Assembly: GCA_030668545.1 (NCBI GenBank)
Contig: DAOUTT010000056.1
Span: 1-9,565, forward strand
Source of the DNA: Anaerolineales bacterium
Lineage (GTDB): Bacteria; Chloroflexota; Anaerolineae; Anaerolineales; E44-bin32
DNA length: 9,565 nucleotides
Direction: 5' to 3'
The notes under the pieces were generated by a model, which saw only the letters and a list, made by a program, of their open reading frames with translations, was not told the DNA's origin and made no database searches. The position numbers and the translations under genes were made by a program. Positions 1 through 6,432 of the stretch are shown piece after piece (the stretch's first letter is position 1; each line of letters starts with the position of its first letter).

Positions 1-8
1 AAGGGAAG

Positions 9-1169
9 ATGTTGAAAAAGGTTATCGCAATCACGTTTTTTATGGCCATCATCGTTGGCGCATGCGCCCCCGCTGGGCCGGATACGATTAAGATCGGCGT
101 GAATGCTCCCATCACCGGAGACATTCCGAAAGTCGGCGAGGGGACCAAGTTCGCAGCCGAGATGTGGCTTGAATCAATCGGCGGTGAGCTCGAGATCGGC
201 GGAAAGACATACGCAGTCGAGCTGGTCATCGAGGACAACGAGGCCAAGGGCGAATCGGCCGCGGCGGTCAACCAGAAGTTGACCACACAGGACGAAGTAC
301 TTGTGATCGTTGGACCTCAATCCTCCAAACAAGCTGTCCCGGCAGGCGGCGTCGCTAACGACAATGAAACCCCGATGGTCAGCCCGTGGTCAACCAACCC
401 CGCCACCACGCTCGACCGACCCTGGGTCTTCCGCACACCATTCCTTGACCCATTCCAGGGACCGGTTATCGCCAACTTTGCCACTGAGGAATTCGGCTTC
501 ACCAAGGCAGCCGTTCTCTACGATGTTGCTAGTGACTACCCCAAAGGTTTGGCGGATAACTTCCAGTCCGGTTGGGAGGACATCCACGGTGCAGGCTCCG
601 TCGTCGCCTTCGAGAGCTTCACCACCGGCGACACAGACTTCAGCGCTCAGATCACTAAGATTATGAATTCCGATGCAGAATTCATCTTCTCGCCACAGTA
701 CTACAATGAGGTGGCGTTGATCGTCCAGCAGGCGCATGAGCTCGGCTTCACCGCACCCATTGTGGGCAGCGACAGCTGGGGTTCGGCTGAACTTGTAAAC
801 CTCTGTGGTGAAGACTGCTATGGATTGTTCTTCAGCACACACTACGCCGCCGACGGCGCGACTGGCGCCACCAAAGACTTCATCGACGCCTACAACACCA
901 AGCATGGTTACGTGCCGGATGACGTCGGCGCCCTGACATGGGACACCTTCCTCATCATCCAGAAGGCGATGGAAGATTGCGGTGAAATCACCGGCGACAT
1001 GGCAGTAGACCGCGCTTGCGTGCGCGATGCACTGGCCCAGATCAAGAACTTCGATGGCATCACCGGTGAGATGACCTTCACCGAACAGGGGGACCCCATC
1101 AAGTGCGCGGTGATTGTCAAGATCAGTGATGAAGGTACGTTTAAGTTCTATGATCAAGCCTGCCCGTAG
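9..1169 (+). CDS. livK: Branched-chain amino acid ABC transporter substrate-binding lipoprotein (LivK/LivJ type)
   Basis: This is the extracytoplasmic receptor that captures branched-chain or related amino acids and delivers them to the LivHMGF membrane complex. The first residues are a lipoprotein signal (MLKK followed by a hydrophobic stretch) ending in the lipobox VGAC with Cys19 as the lipidated residue. The mature part starts with IKIGVNAPITGD and continues through VIVGPQSSKQAVPAGGVAN, the usual layout of a Peripla_BP_6 two-lobed type I binding protein; 386 residues is a normal length. The ATG at 9 follows AAGGGAAG at the very edge of the window, so the promoter and leader are not visible. 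Six cysteines (266, 270, 324, 337, 366, 385) lie in the C-terminal third of the mature protein, which could form disulfides. Four transporter genes follow on the same strand. The family call is firm; the exact ligand cannot be read from sequence, and urea or other amide ligands remain possible for this family. Confidence 0.93.
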   Translation: MLKKVIAITFFMAIIVGACAPAGPDTIKIGVNAPITGDIPKVGEGTKFAAEMWLESIGGELEIGGKTYAVELVIEDNEAKGESAAAVNQKLTTQDEVLVIVGPQSSKQAVPAGGVANDNETPMVSPWSTNPATTLDRPWVFRTPFLDPFQGPVIANFATEEFGFTKAAVLYDVASDYPKGLADNFQSGWEDIHGAGSVVAFESFTTGDTDFSAQITKIMNSDAEFIFSPQYYNEVALIVQQAHELGFTAPIVGSDSWGSAELVNLCGEDCYGLFFSTHYAADGATGATKDFIDAYNTKHGYVPDDVGALTWDTFLIIQKAMEDCGEITGDMAVDRACVRDALAQIKNFDGITGEMTFTEQGDPIKCAVIVKISDEGTFKFYDQACP

Positions 1170-1184
1170 AACCTAAGCTCGAAA

Positions 1185-1234
1185 TAACGCACCCGTCGAT
1201 GGCAGGCTTGAGAACAACACATTGAAGTGCGTTA
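1185..1234 (+). repeat. Inverted repeat TAACGCAC / GTGCGTTA in the livK-livH gap
   Basis: TAACGCAC at 1185-1192 and its exact reverse complement GTGCGTTA at 1227-1234 are separated by 34 nt. In RNA this could form an 8-bp stem with a large loop directly upstream of the stronger hairpin at 1242-1273. On DNA it could be a spaced operator, though half-sites this far apart are unusual. Function is unknown. Confidence 0.4.
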
Positions 1235-1241
1235 CGTTATG

Positions 1242-1273
1242 GGTGGGTCAGGGGCAGGAAGCCCTGACCCACC
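1242..1273 (+). promoter_or_regulatory. Strong intercistronic stem-loop between livK and livH
   Basis: GGTGGGTCAGGG (1242-1253) pairs perfectly with CCCTGACCCACC (1262-1273) around an 8-nt loop, giving a 12-bp GC-rich stem. It is followed by TCTTCAATAAAG, not a run of T, so it is not a classical intrinsic terminator. Its place just after the binding-protein gene and before the permease genes is the usual position for a partial attenuator or a 3' stabiliser of the upstream message. Inference: it raises LivK output relative to LivHMGF. The livH SD site begins about 14 nt after the stem. Confidence 0.8.
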
Positions 1274-1300
1274 TCTTCAATAAAGTAAGGAGCGTATTCG

Positions 1301-2236
1301 ATGCAGTTTTTCCTTCAAAACATCGTTAACGCCCTGCAGTTGGGCAGTTTCTACGCCTTAATCGCCCTGGGTTATTCCATGGTTTACGGCGTCCTGATGT
1401 TATTCAACTTTGCCCACGGCGATGTCTTTATGGTCGGAGGTTATATTGGCTTCTTCGTCGCCGCCGGCCTCCTGGCCCTGGCCAACACCGGCATCCTCCC
1501 ACTGGCTGACAACGTCATGCTTGGCCTTGTCCTGGTTCTCACCCTTTTTATCACGATGATCTTGACCTCGCTCGTAGGGATGCTTATAGAGCGAATTGGC
1601 TACCGACCCTTACGCGGCGCGCCGCGTGCTTCTGCTGCAATCACCGGCCTTATGATCGGCATCATCCTCGAGACCGGCAACCTGGCCATACTCGGCCCGA
1701 CGCGCCTGAGTTTCCCGGCACTCATAGAGAGCACAACTTATGTCATAGCAGGCGTGTTTGTGACCAACAAGAAGATGATCATCGTATTGGTCTCCTTATT
1801 GCTCACGCTGGCGCTGCACCAATTCGTGCGCCGCACAAAATGGGGGATGGCGATGAGGGCGATGGCCTTCGACTTTGTCGTCGTGCCGTTAATGGGAATC
1901 TCGATCAACAATATCGCGCTGCTAACTTTCGGCCTGGGTTCGGCTCTCGCCGCGGCTGCCGGCATCTTGTTCGGCGTCGCCTATCCGGTGCTTGACCCTT
2001 ACATGGGCATTTTATTTGGTTGGAAGGCCTTCGTAGCTGCGATCCTCGGCGGCAGGGGCTCGATCTTGGGCGCCAGCCTGGCGGGATTCATGCTCGGGTT
2101 CATCGAGATCTTCGTAGCGGCGATCTTCCCCTCAACGATGCGGGACCTGATCGCCTTTTCGATCATCCTGCTCATTCTGACCTTCCGGCCTCACGGCTTC
2201 TTCGGCGAACCTTACAGCGCCCAATTACGCCTGTGA
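1301..2236 (+). CDS. livH: Branched-chain amino acid ABC transporter permease LivH
   Basis: One of the two membrane permeases that form the channel through which the amino acid from the binding protein crosses the cytoplasmic membrane. The 311-residue protein is strongly hydrophobic with multiple membrane segments. It carries the LivH signature near the N terminus, YSMVYGVLMLFNFAHGDVFM, matching the usual 'G..MVYG...(I/M)NFAHG' pattern. The C-terminal half has the expected GGRGSILGASLAGF stretch. The coupling-loop region, AFDFVVVPLMGISINN, diverges from the common 'A.D...A.L.GI' form in that the alanine-containing middle is replaced by VVVP. The ATG at 1301 is supported by AAGGAG at 1287-1292, 8 nt upstream. 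The gene is separated from livK by 131 nt with hairpins and from livM by 41 nt, consistent with one operon. Confidence 0.95.
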   Translation: MQFFLQNIVNALQLGSFYALIALGYSMVYGVLMLFNFAHGDVFMVGGYIGFFVAAGLLALANTGILPLADNVMLGLVLVLTLFITMILTSLVGMLIERIGYRPLRGAPRASAAITGLMIGIILETGNLAILGPTRLSFPALIESTTYVIAGVFVTNKKMIIVLVSLLLTLALHQFVRRTKWGMAMRAMAFDFVVVPLMGISINNIALLTFGLGSALAAAAGILFGVAYPVLDPYMGILFGWKAFVAAILGGRGSILGASLAGFMLGFIEIFVAAIFPSTMRDLIAFSIILLILTFRPHGFFGEPYSAQLRL

Positions 2237-2277
2237 TTGTTTAATAACACTGTCCAACGAGAATTTGAGGGAACGCA

Positions 2278-3609
2278 ATGGAACTCAACGTTGAATATGA
2301 AGAAGGGAATAGGAGTCGATTCCGAAACCTTCTACACAAGTTATGGGAACCTTATAAGCATGTCCCGCTCTTAGGCTTATTGCTCGCGGCGTTAGTCGCG
2401 GTGCTGCTGGAGATGCTCGTCGGGCAGCCGCTCGCACGGTTGCTGGGGATGTCCAAGGCTCCCGCACTCTTCGGCGTGATTGTGGTTCTCAAGACACCTA
2501 TACTGATCCCAAGCGTGCTGCTTTATATACTCTTGATCTATGCGCTACCCATCGCCATCACAGCCCGCCTTACAGCCAAACTCACGAATTTCATCGCCGC
2601 GAAGCTGTTCAATACGTCAAGCGGCCTCTCGATCCTCATACACATCGCCTTCTTATATGCTATCCTGCATCTCTGGACCAGCATCAGCGACTATCGTCTA
2701 CTTATTGTAAAACTCACATTGATCTCGATCATCATCACGCTCAGCCTGAACGTCATTAACGGGTATATGGGGGAATTTTCCTGCTCCCATCCGGGCTTCA
2801 TCGCCCTGGGTGCGTACACGGCCTCGGTTTTCACAATCGTACTCTTTGTTTCTGAGAACCAATTTGGGGAAGCGGTCCTTCCGCCAGAATGGGGACCCTT
2901 CCTCTTCCCGATTGGTTTGGTCCTGGGCGGAATAGCCGCCGCAATCGGCGCGCTTCTCGTCGCCATCCCCTCCTTCCGGACCCGCGGGGATTATCTGGCG
3001 ATTATCTCTCTGGCTTTCATGTTCATCGTGGTGAGCCTCTTCAACAATCTTGAGATCGTGGGCGGTCCGCGCGGTTTGAGCAATCAACCCGATTACGCCA
3101 ATCTGGCGACGATCTTTGTTTGGACAATGTTATCCATCTGGATCATCAATAATTTCGTCCGCTCCACGATCGGGAAAGCCCTTAATGCCGTCCGCGACGG
3201 CGAACTGGCTGCGAGCGCCATGACCGTTGACACACGCAAGACGAAAATGGTGGCTTTCCTCTTCGCCGCGTTCTGGGCCGGAGTAGCAGGCGGCCTCTTT
3301 GCACACGTCATCCGCTATATCAACCCTGGAACATTCGGCATCCGCAAGCTGGCGGAGGTCCTGGCGATGGTTTACCTCGGCGGCTTGAACTCCGTCGCCG
3401 GATCGGTTGTCGGTGCGGTTGGATTCAATATGCTCAGCGAGGCGCTACGTCCGCTGGAGATCCTGAAGTGGATCGTCATACCAGTCATGCTCATCCTGCT
3501 CATGATCTACCGACCTACAGGATTGATCTCCTTCACCGAACTCGATCCGATAGCGCTCGTCAAGCCAAAATCGATGACAGAAGGGGAGGCCGACAATGCC
3601 ACTTCTTGA
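2278..3609 (+). CDS. livM: Branched-chain amino acid ABC transporter permease LivM (long form)
   Basis: Second permease subunit of the transporter, pairing with LivH. The conserved LivM core begins around residue 141 and includes GYMGEFSCSHPGF (162-174) followed by ALGAY, the counterpart of the usual 'GyaGqlSlGHaaF.aiGAY'. Later, GKALNAVRDGELAASAM is the ATPase-contacting loop, and VYLGGLNSVAGSVVGA is the C-terminal family motif. About 140 residues precede the core. They hold a charged start (MELNVEYEEGNRSR) and hydrophobic stretches near 29-49, 63-93 and 116-134. Long N-terminal parts also occur in some known LivM proteins, such as the E. coli one, so 443 residues is at the long end but not anomalous. 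GAGGGA at 2267-2272 supports the ATG. The 3' end overlaps livG by 14 nt. Confidence 0.94.
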   Translation: MELNVEYEEGNRSRFRNLLHKLWEPYKHVPLLGLLLAALVAVLLEMLVGQPLARLLGMSKAPALFGVIVVLKTPILIPSVLLYILLIYALPIAITARLTAKLTNFIAAKLFNTSSGLSILIHIAFLYAILHLWTSISDYRLLIVKLTLISIIITLSLNVINGYMGEFSCSHPGFIALGAYTASVFTIVLFVSENQFGEAVLPPEWGPFLFPIGLVLGGIAAAIGALLVAIPSFRTRGDYLAIISLAFMFIVVSLFNNLEIVGGPRGLSNQPDYANLATIFVWTMLSIWIINNFVRSTIGKALNAVRDGELAASAMTVDTRKTKMVAFLFAAFWAGVAGGLFAHVIRYINPGTFGIRKLAEVLAMVYLGGLNSVAGSVVGAVGFNMLSEALRPLEILKWIVIPVMLILLMIYRPTGLISFTELDPIALVKPKSMTEGEADNATS

Positions 3610-4366
3610 AGTCAAACAAATGACCCACTTCTTCGGGGGGCTGCGAGCTGTCCACGACTACAACTTGCAGGTAGAGCCAAACCAGATACGCGGCCTGATC
3701 GGTCCCAACGGTGCGGGCAAGACTACGATCTTCAATCTCATCACCGGGGTTTATGACCCAACCGAGGGTGATATCGTACTCGAGAACGATACAATCAAAG
3801 GTTTGCAGCCATTTCAGATCGCTTCACTCGGCCTGGGAAGGACCTTCCAGAACCTGCGCTTATGGCGTCATATGACAGTGTTGGAGCACGTGAAAATGGC
3901 TCGCTACTCCAAGATCACCTACGGGCTCAGCGGCGCGTTCTTCGATACGCCCAAGCGCCAGAAAGAAGAGCACGAAATCGAGCAATTAGCTTATGATCTC
4001 CTGGACTTGGTTGGGATTCGCCACCTGGCAGGACAAGTAGTCACGAATCTGCCATACGGCGCTCAGCGCCGGGTCGAGATGGCGCGGGCACTCGCCACGG
4101 AGCCAAAAATCCTCTTCTTAGACGAGCCGACCGCGGGCATGAATCCAGAGGAGTTGGTCCAGATGATGGAGATCATCCGCCGCGTCCACCAAGAAATTGG
4201 CCTGGCGATCTTCCTCATTGAACACAGAATGAGGGTGGTTATGGAACTCTGTCAGATTATTCAGACGCTTGTCTTCGGTGAAGTCATCGCCGAGGGAACG
4301 CCGGAGGAGATTCAATCTAACCCGAAAGTCATCGACGCCTACCTGGGCAAGGAGGTGGAGGTCTGA
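3596..4366 (+). CDS. livG: Branched-chain amino acid ABC transporter ATP-binding protein LivG
   Basis: Cytoplasmic ATPase subunit that powers transport together with LivF. In order the 256-residue protein shows Walker A GPNGAGKTT (36-44), Q-loop GRTFQN (Gln85), ABC signature LPYGAQRRVEMARAL (152-166), Walker B ILFLDEP (172-178), and the H-loop His210 in LIEHRM. The LPYG signature in place of LSGG is common in LivG. In the H-loop, Arg replaces the Asp of the usual EHDM. The C-terminal extension ending in VIDAYLGKEVEV is typical of LivG. The ATG lies inside the end of livM and has AAGGGGAGG at 3581-3589, 6 nt upstream, a near-ideal ribosome site. Its TGA overlaps the livF ATG by one base, so coupled synthesis of the two ATPases is likely. 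Confidence 0.96.
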   Translation: MPLLEVKQMTHFFGGLRAVHDYNLQVEPNQIRGLIGPNGAGKTTIFNLITGVYDPTEGDIVLENDTIKGLQPFQIASLGLGRTFQNLRLWRHMTVLEHVKMARYSKITYGLSGAFFDTPKRQKEEHEIEQLAYDLLDLVGIRHLAGQVVTNLPYGAQRRVEMARALATEPKILFLDEPTAGMNPEELVQMMEIIRRVHQEIGLAIFLIEHRMRVVMELCQIIQTLVFGEVIAEGTPEEIQSNPKVIDAYLGKEVEV

Positions 4367-5079
4367 TGCTTCTCTCGGTTGAAAACCTGGCTGTCTCGTA
4401 CGGCAACATTAAGGCTCTGCACGGCATCAGCTTTGAAGTTGACGAGGGTGAAATCGTCAGCATCATCGGCGCCAATGGCGCCGGGAAGAGCACCACGTTG
4501 TGGGCCATATCCCGACTGGTGGATGCGGAAGAGGGCACCTCGATGACCTTCGCTGGAAAGAACCTGCTCGACTTCCCTCCGCAAAAGGTCGTAAGCGAGC
4601 TAGGTATATCGCATGCACCTGAAGGTCGCAGGCTCTTCGACAACCTGACCGTGAAAGAGAACCTGCACCTGGCAACCTTCGCCCGCAAGGACGGTCCAGA
4701 AATCAAAAGGGATCTCGATCGGGTCTTCTCAATCTTTCCGCGCCTCGAGGAAAGAATCGATCAGAAGGCCGGTACGTTAAGCGGTGGAGAACAGCAGATG
4801 CTGGCTGTCGGCCGAGCACTGATGAGCGCCCGTAGAATGATGCTGCTCGACGAGCCCTCCATGGGACTCGCACCGTTGCTCATGAAGGACGTCTTCGATG
4901 CGCTGAGGGAAATCAACAAGGAAGGCACAACCATCCTCCTCGTTGAACAGAACGCCCGCATGGCGCTTAAATTTTCTCAACGCGGTTACGTGCTGGAAAG
5001 TGGATCCGTTGTATTGGAAGGGAAATCCAGCGATCTGCTGGAGGATCCGGAAGTGAAGAAAGCATATCTCGGCGGGTAA
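4366..5079 (+). CDS. livF: Branched-chain amino acid ABC transporter ATP-binding protein LivF
   Basis: The second ATPase of the Liv complex. The 237-residue protein has Walker A GANGAGKST (35-43), the LivF-type region APEGRRLF (84-91), signature LSGGEQQMLAVGRAL (138-152), Walker B MLLDEPSMGLAP (159-170) and the LivF form of the H-loop, VEQNA (193-197), where Gln stands in place of the usual His. That substitution is standard for this subfamily, so it is not a defect. The start overlaps the livG stop in the sequence TGATG. A purine-rich GGAGGTGGAGG lies just upstream, inside the livG end. The C terminus DPEVKKAYLGG is typical. It is the last gene of the transporter operon, followed by the hairpin at 5108-5134. 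Confidence 0.96.
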   Translation: MLLSVENLAVSYGNIKALHGISFEVDEGEIVSIIGANGAGKSTTLWAISRLVDAEEGTSMTFAGKNLLDFPPQKVVSELGISHAPEGRRLFDNLTVKENLHLATFARKDGPEIKRDLDRVFSIFPRLEERIDQKAGTLSGGEQQMLAVGRALMSARRMMLLDEPSMGLAPLLMKDVFDALREINKEGTTILLVEQNARMALKFSQRGYVLESGSVVLEGKSSDLLEDPEVKKAYLGG

Positions 5080-5107
5080 GTTGACGCGGTTGAATAGTTT
5101 AATAAAT

Positions 5108-5134
5108 AAGAGGCCGACTGCATGTCGACCTCTT
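5108..5134. terminator. Probable bidirectional terminator between convergent livF and alr
   Basis: AAGAGG (5108-5113) pairs with CCTCTT (5129-5134) and CGAC (5115-5118) pairs with GTCG (5124-5127). There is one internal C/A mismatch and a 5-nt loop TGCAT. Read on the - strand, the stem is followed by TATTTATTAAAC, a reasonable T-rich tail for ending alr transcripts. On the + strand the tail is CACATAAAG, so termination after livF would be weaker. The position midway between two convergent stops (5079 and 5178) supports the call. Confidence 0.7.
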
Positions 5135-5177
5135 CACATAAAGACCCATCGTTGAAGAACTCCCTGTGCACCAATGA

Positions 5178-6290
5178 TTACGAATAAAGACGGGGAACGC
5201 GTTTCAGAATCCCACTTGTGACCTCGTAGTTTATCGTCCCCCAGCGATCGGCCACGTCTTCTGCGCTGATCCGCTCCCCCTCCTGTGAGCCGATGATCAC
5301 AACCTCTTCTCCTTGCTGGGCATTCGGGAGCGTGTCGAGTTGGACCATGATTTGATCCATCGTCACCCGACCGACGACCGGAACCCGCTTTCCTCCTATA
5401 AGAACTTCATTCCCCTCCACACGCCGGAAACCGTCCGCATAACCGACCGGGACTGTCCCGATCCTCTCCTCAGACGACGTTGTGTAAATGTACCCATAAC
5501 TGATCCCCCGCCCGGGCGGGAGCACCTTGACCTGTGAGAGATGGGATTTCCACGTAAGCGCCGGCCGCACTACTCCCGGCAGCCTACAGACGCTTGAGGG
5601 GTGCAGCCCGTACATCGCGATTCCCACCCGTACGAGGTCATACCACGCTTCCGGTCTGCGCAGCGCAGCGGCCGAGTTCGCACAGTGCACCAACGGAGGG
5701 CGAAGACCCGATGATTCCCAACTAGATACGATCTCGCTAAATATCCGCAGCTGTGAATCTGTACTGGCCGGATCCGACTCGTCCGCCTTCGCAAAATGGG
5801 TGAATACACCTTCGAGATGCACAGATGGTATACGCCCTGCTTCCTGAGCCAATCGTGTTGCCTCCTCCGGCTTTACACCCAAGCGGCTCATCCCGGTGTC
5901 AATCTTCAGATGGACGTTCGCCCGACCACCGACCTTCTCCGCAGCTCGGGAAATATCGGCAAGCTGCGCTTCACTCCAGAAAGTCAACGAGACATCAGCC
6001 GTAATTAACGCATCCATTCGCGCCGGCGGAGTCGAGCCCAGTAGAAAGATCGGCTCGCCGATGCCTGCCGCTCGCAATTCGAGCGCCTCCCCCGCACGGG
6101 CGACGCCTAACCAACTCGCTCCCGCTTTGCACGCTGTTTTAGCGATCTGTATCGCCCCATGACCGTAGGCTTCAGCCTTAACGACCGCCATAAATTGCCT
6201 GCCCGTGCTCTGCAAGAAGTAGTGGACGTTCTCCTCGATCGCCCCGAGATCGACTTCGACCCAGGTGGAATAGTTGTCTTTAGAATTCAT
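5178..6290 (-). CDS. alr: Alanine racemase
   Basis: PLP-dependent enzyme that interconverts L- and D-alanine, supplying D-alanine for peptidoglycan. With the start chosen here it is 370 residues, the normal family length. Visible motifs are STWVEVDLGAIEENV (8-22), VVKAEAYGHG with PLP lysine 38, KIDTGMSRLG with Arg136, HCANSAA (202-208), VRVGIAMYG with Arg221, and GISYG with the second catalytic base Tyr265. The MDQ substrate-side motif follows in GRVTMDQIMVQ. The lysine motif has Glu40 where Asn is most common. The same frame runs upstream to an ATG at 6410 (410 residues, with AAGGTG upstream). The extra 40 residues look unlike the family, and their codons contain a near-consensus promoter of the opposite gene, so I prefer 6290. 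That ATG has no SD but lies where a transcript from 6298-6326 would begin. Confidence 0.95.
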   Translation of the reverse strand: MNSKDNYSTWVEVDLGAIEENVHYFLQSTGRQFMAVVKAEAYGHGAIQIAKTACKAGASWLGVARAGEALELRAAGIGEPIFLLGSTPPARMDALITADVSLTFWSEAQLADISRAAEKVGGRANVHLKIDTGMSRLGVKPEEATRLAQEAGRIPSVHLEGVFTHFAKADESDPASTDSQLRIFSEIVSSWESSGLRPPLVHCANSAAALRRPEAWYDLVRVGIAMYGLHPSSVCRLPGVVRPALTWKSHLSQVKVLPPGRGISYGYIYTTSSEERIGTVPVGYADGFRRVEGNEVLIGGKRVPVVGRVTMDQIMVQLDTLPNAQQGEEVVIIGSQEGERISAEDVADRWGTINYEVTSGILKRVPRLYS

Positions 6291-6297
6291 GGCGCTG

Positions 6298-6326
6298 AGT
6301 ATAAAGGCGGCATCCAGAGATGACAA
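6298..6326 (-). promoter_or_regulatory. Predicted alr promoter, giving a leaderless message
   Basis: On the - strand, TTGTCA (6326-6321) is followed after 17 nt by TATACT (6303-6298). Each hexamer is one base off the sigma70 consensus and the spacing is ideal. Transcription would begin about 6-8 nt after the -10 box, at or within a base or two of the alr ATG at 6290, leaving little or no 5' leader. The lack of an SD before 6290 fits this. It is a sequence prediction only. Confidence 0.55.
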
Positions 6327-6349
6327 CTTATCGATGGCATGGGTATAAT
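6320..6349 (+). promoter_or_regulatory. Predicted tgt operon promoter
   Basis: ATGACA (6320-6325) and a perfect TATAAT (6344-6349) are separated by 18 nt, a near-consensus sigma70-type promoter. The start point would be about 6355-6357, just before the ATG at 6358 and about 68 nt before the tgt ATG. Its -35 box is the opposite strand of the predicted alr -35 box (6321-6326), so polymerase should not occupy both at once. Confidence 0.65.
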
Positions 6350-6357
6350 CGAGCGCT

Positions 6358-6432
6358 ATGAGACTGAAAATGGAACGCTTCCTGAAGGCCGCTGATATTC
6401 TCTCCCTCATACCCTATCACCTTGATGGATGA
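6358..6432 (+). CDS. Possible 24-residue leader peptide overlapping the tgt start
   Basis: An ATG at 6358, immediately after the predicted tgt transcription start, opens 24 codons (MRLKMERFLKAADILSLIPY followed by HLDG) and ends at TGA 6430-6432. That stop overlaps the tgt ATG (6425) by 8 nt in another frame. tgt has no SD, so ribosomes ending here could re-start on tgt. No SD precedes 6358 either; it would have to be read as a leaderless start. A second in-frame ATG is at 6370. The peptide has a basic, amphipathic start and matches no family I know. It may be a chance open frame, and the frame also lies antisense to the discarded long alr start. Confidence 0.35.
   Translation: MRLKMERFLKAADILSLIPYHLDG

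Noticed and set aside
390..1157. 255-codon open frame on the - strand inside livK
   Set aside because: It is antisense to a complete, well-conserved binding-protein gene, has no recognisable domain, and such shadows arise from the codon bias of GC-rich genes.
1242..1273. Reading the livK-livH hairpin as a full intrinsic terminator that splits the operon
   Set aside because: No T-run follows the stem, and I found no convincing promoter between it and livH.
2698..3087. 129-codon - strand frame inside livM
   Set aside because: Antisense to conserved LivM core motifs; the charged, low-complexity product looks like a shadow.
4942..4956. Gln in place of the H-loop His in LivF (VEQNA) as an inactivating change
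   Set aside because: VEQNA is the normal form of this motif in LivF proteins.
5081..5108. TTGACG and TAAATA with 16-nt spacing after livF, a possible promoter reading into alr antisense
   Set aside because: The -10 is poor and the hairpin at 5108-5134 immediately follows, so any transcript would probably be stopped; AT-rich sequence before a terminator explains it better.
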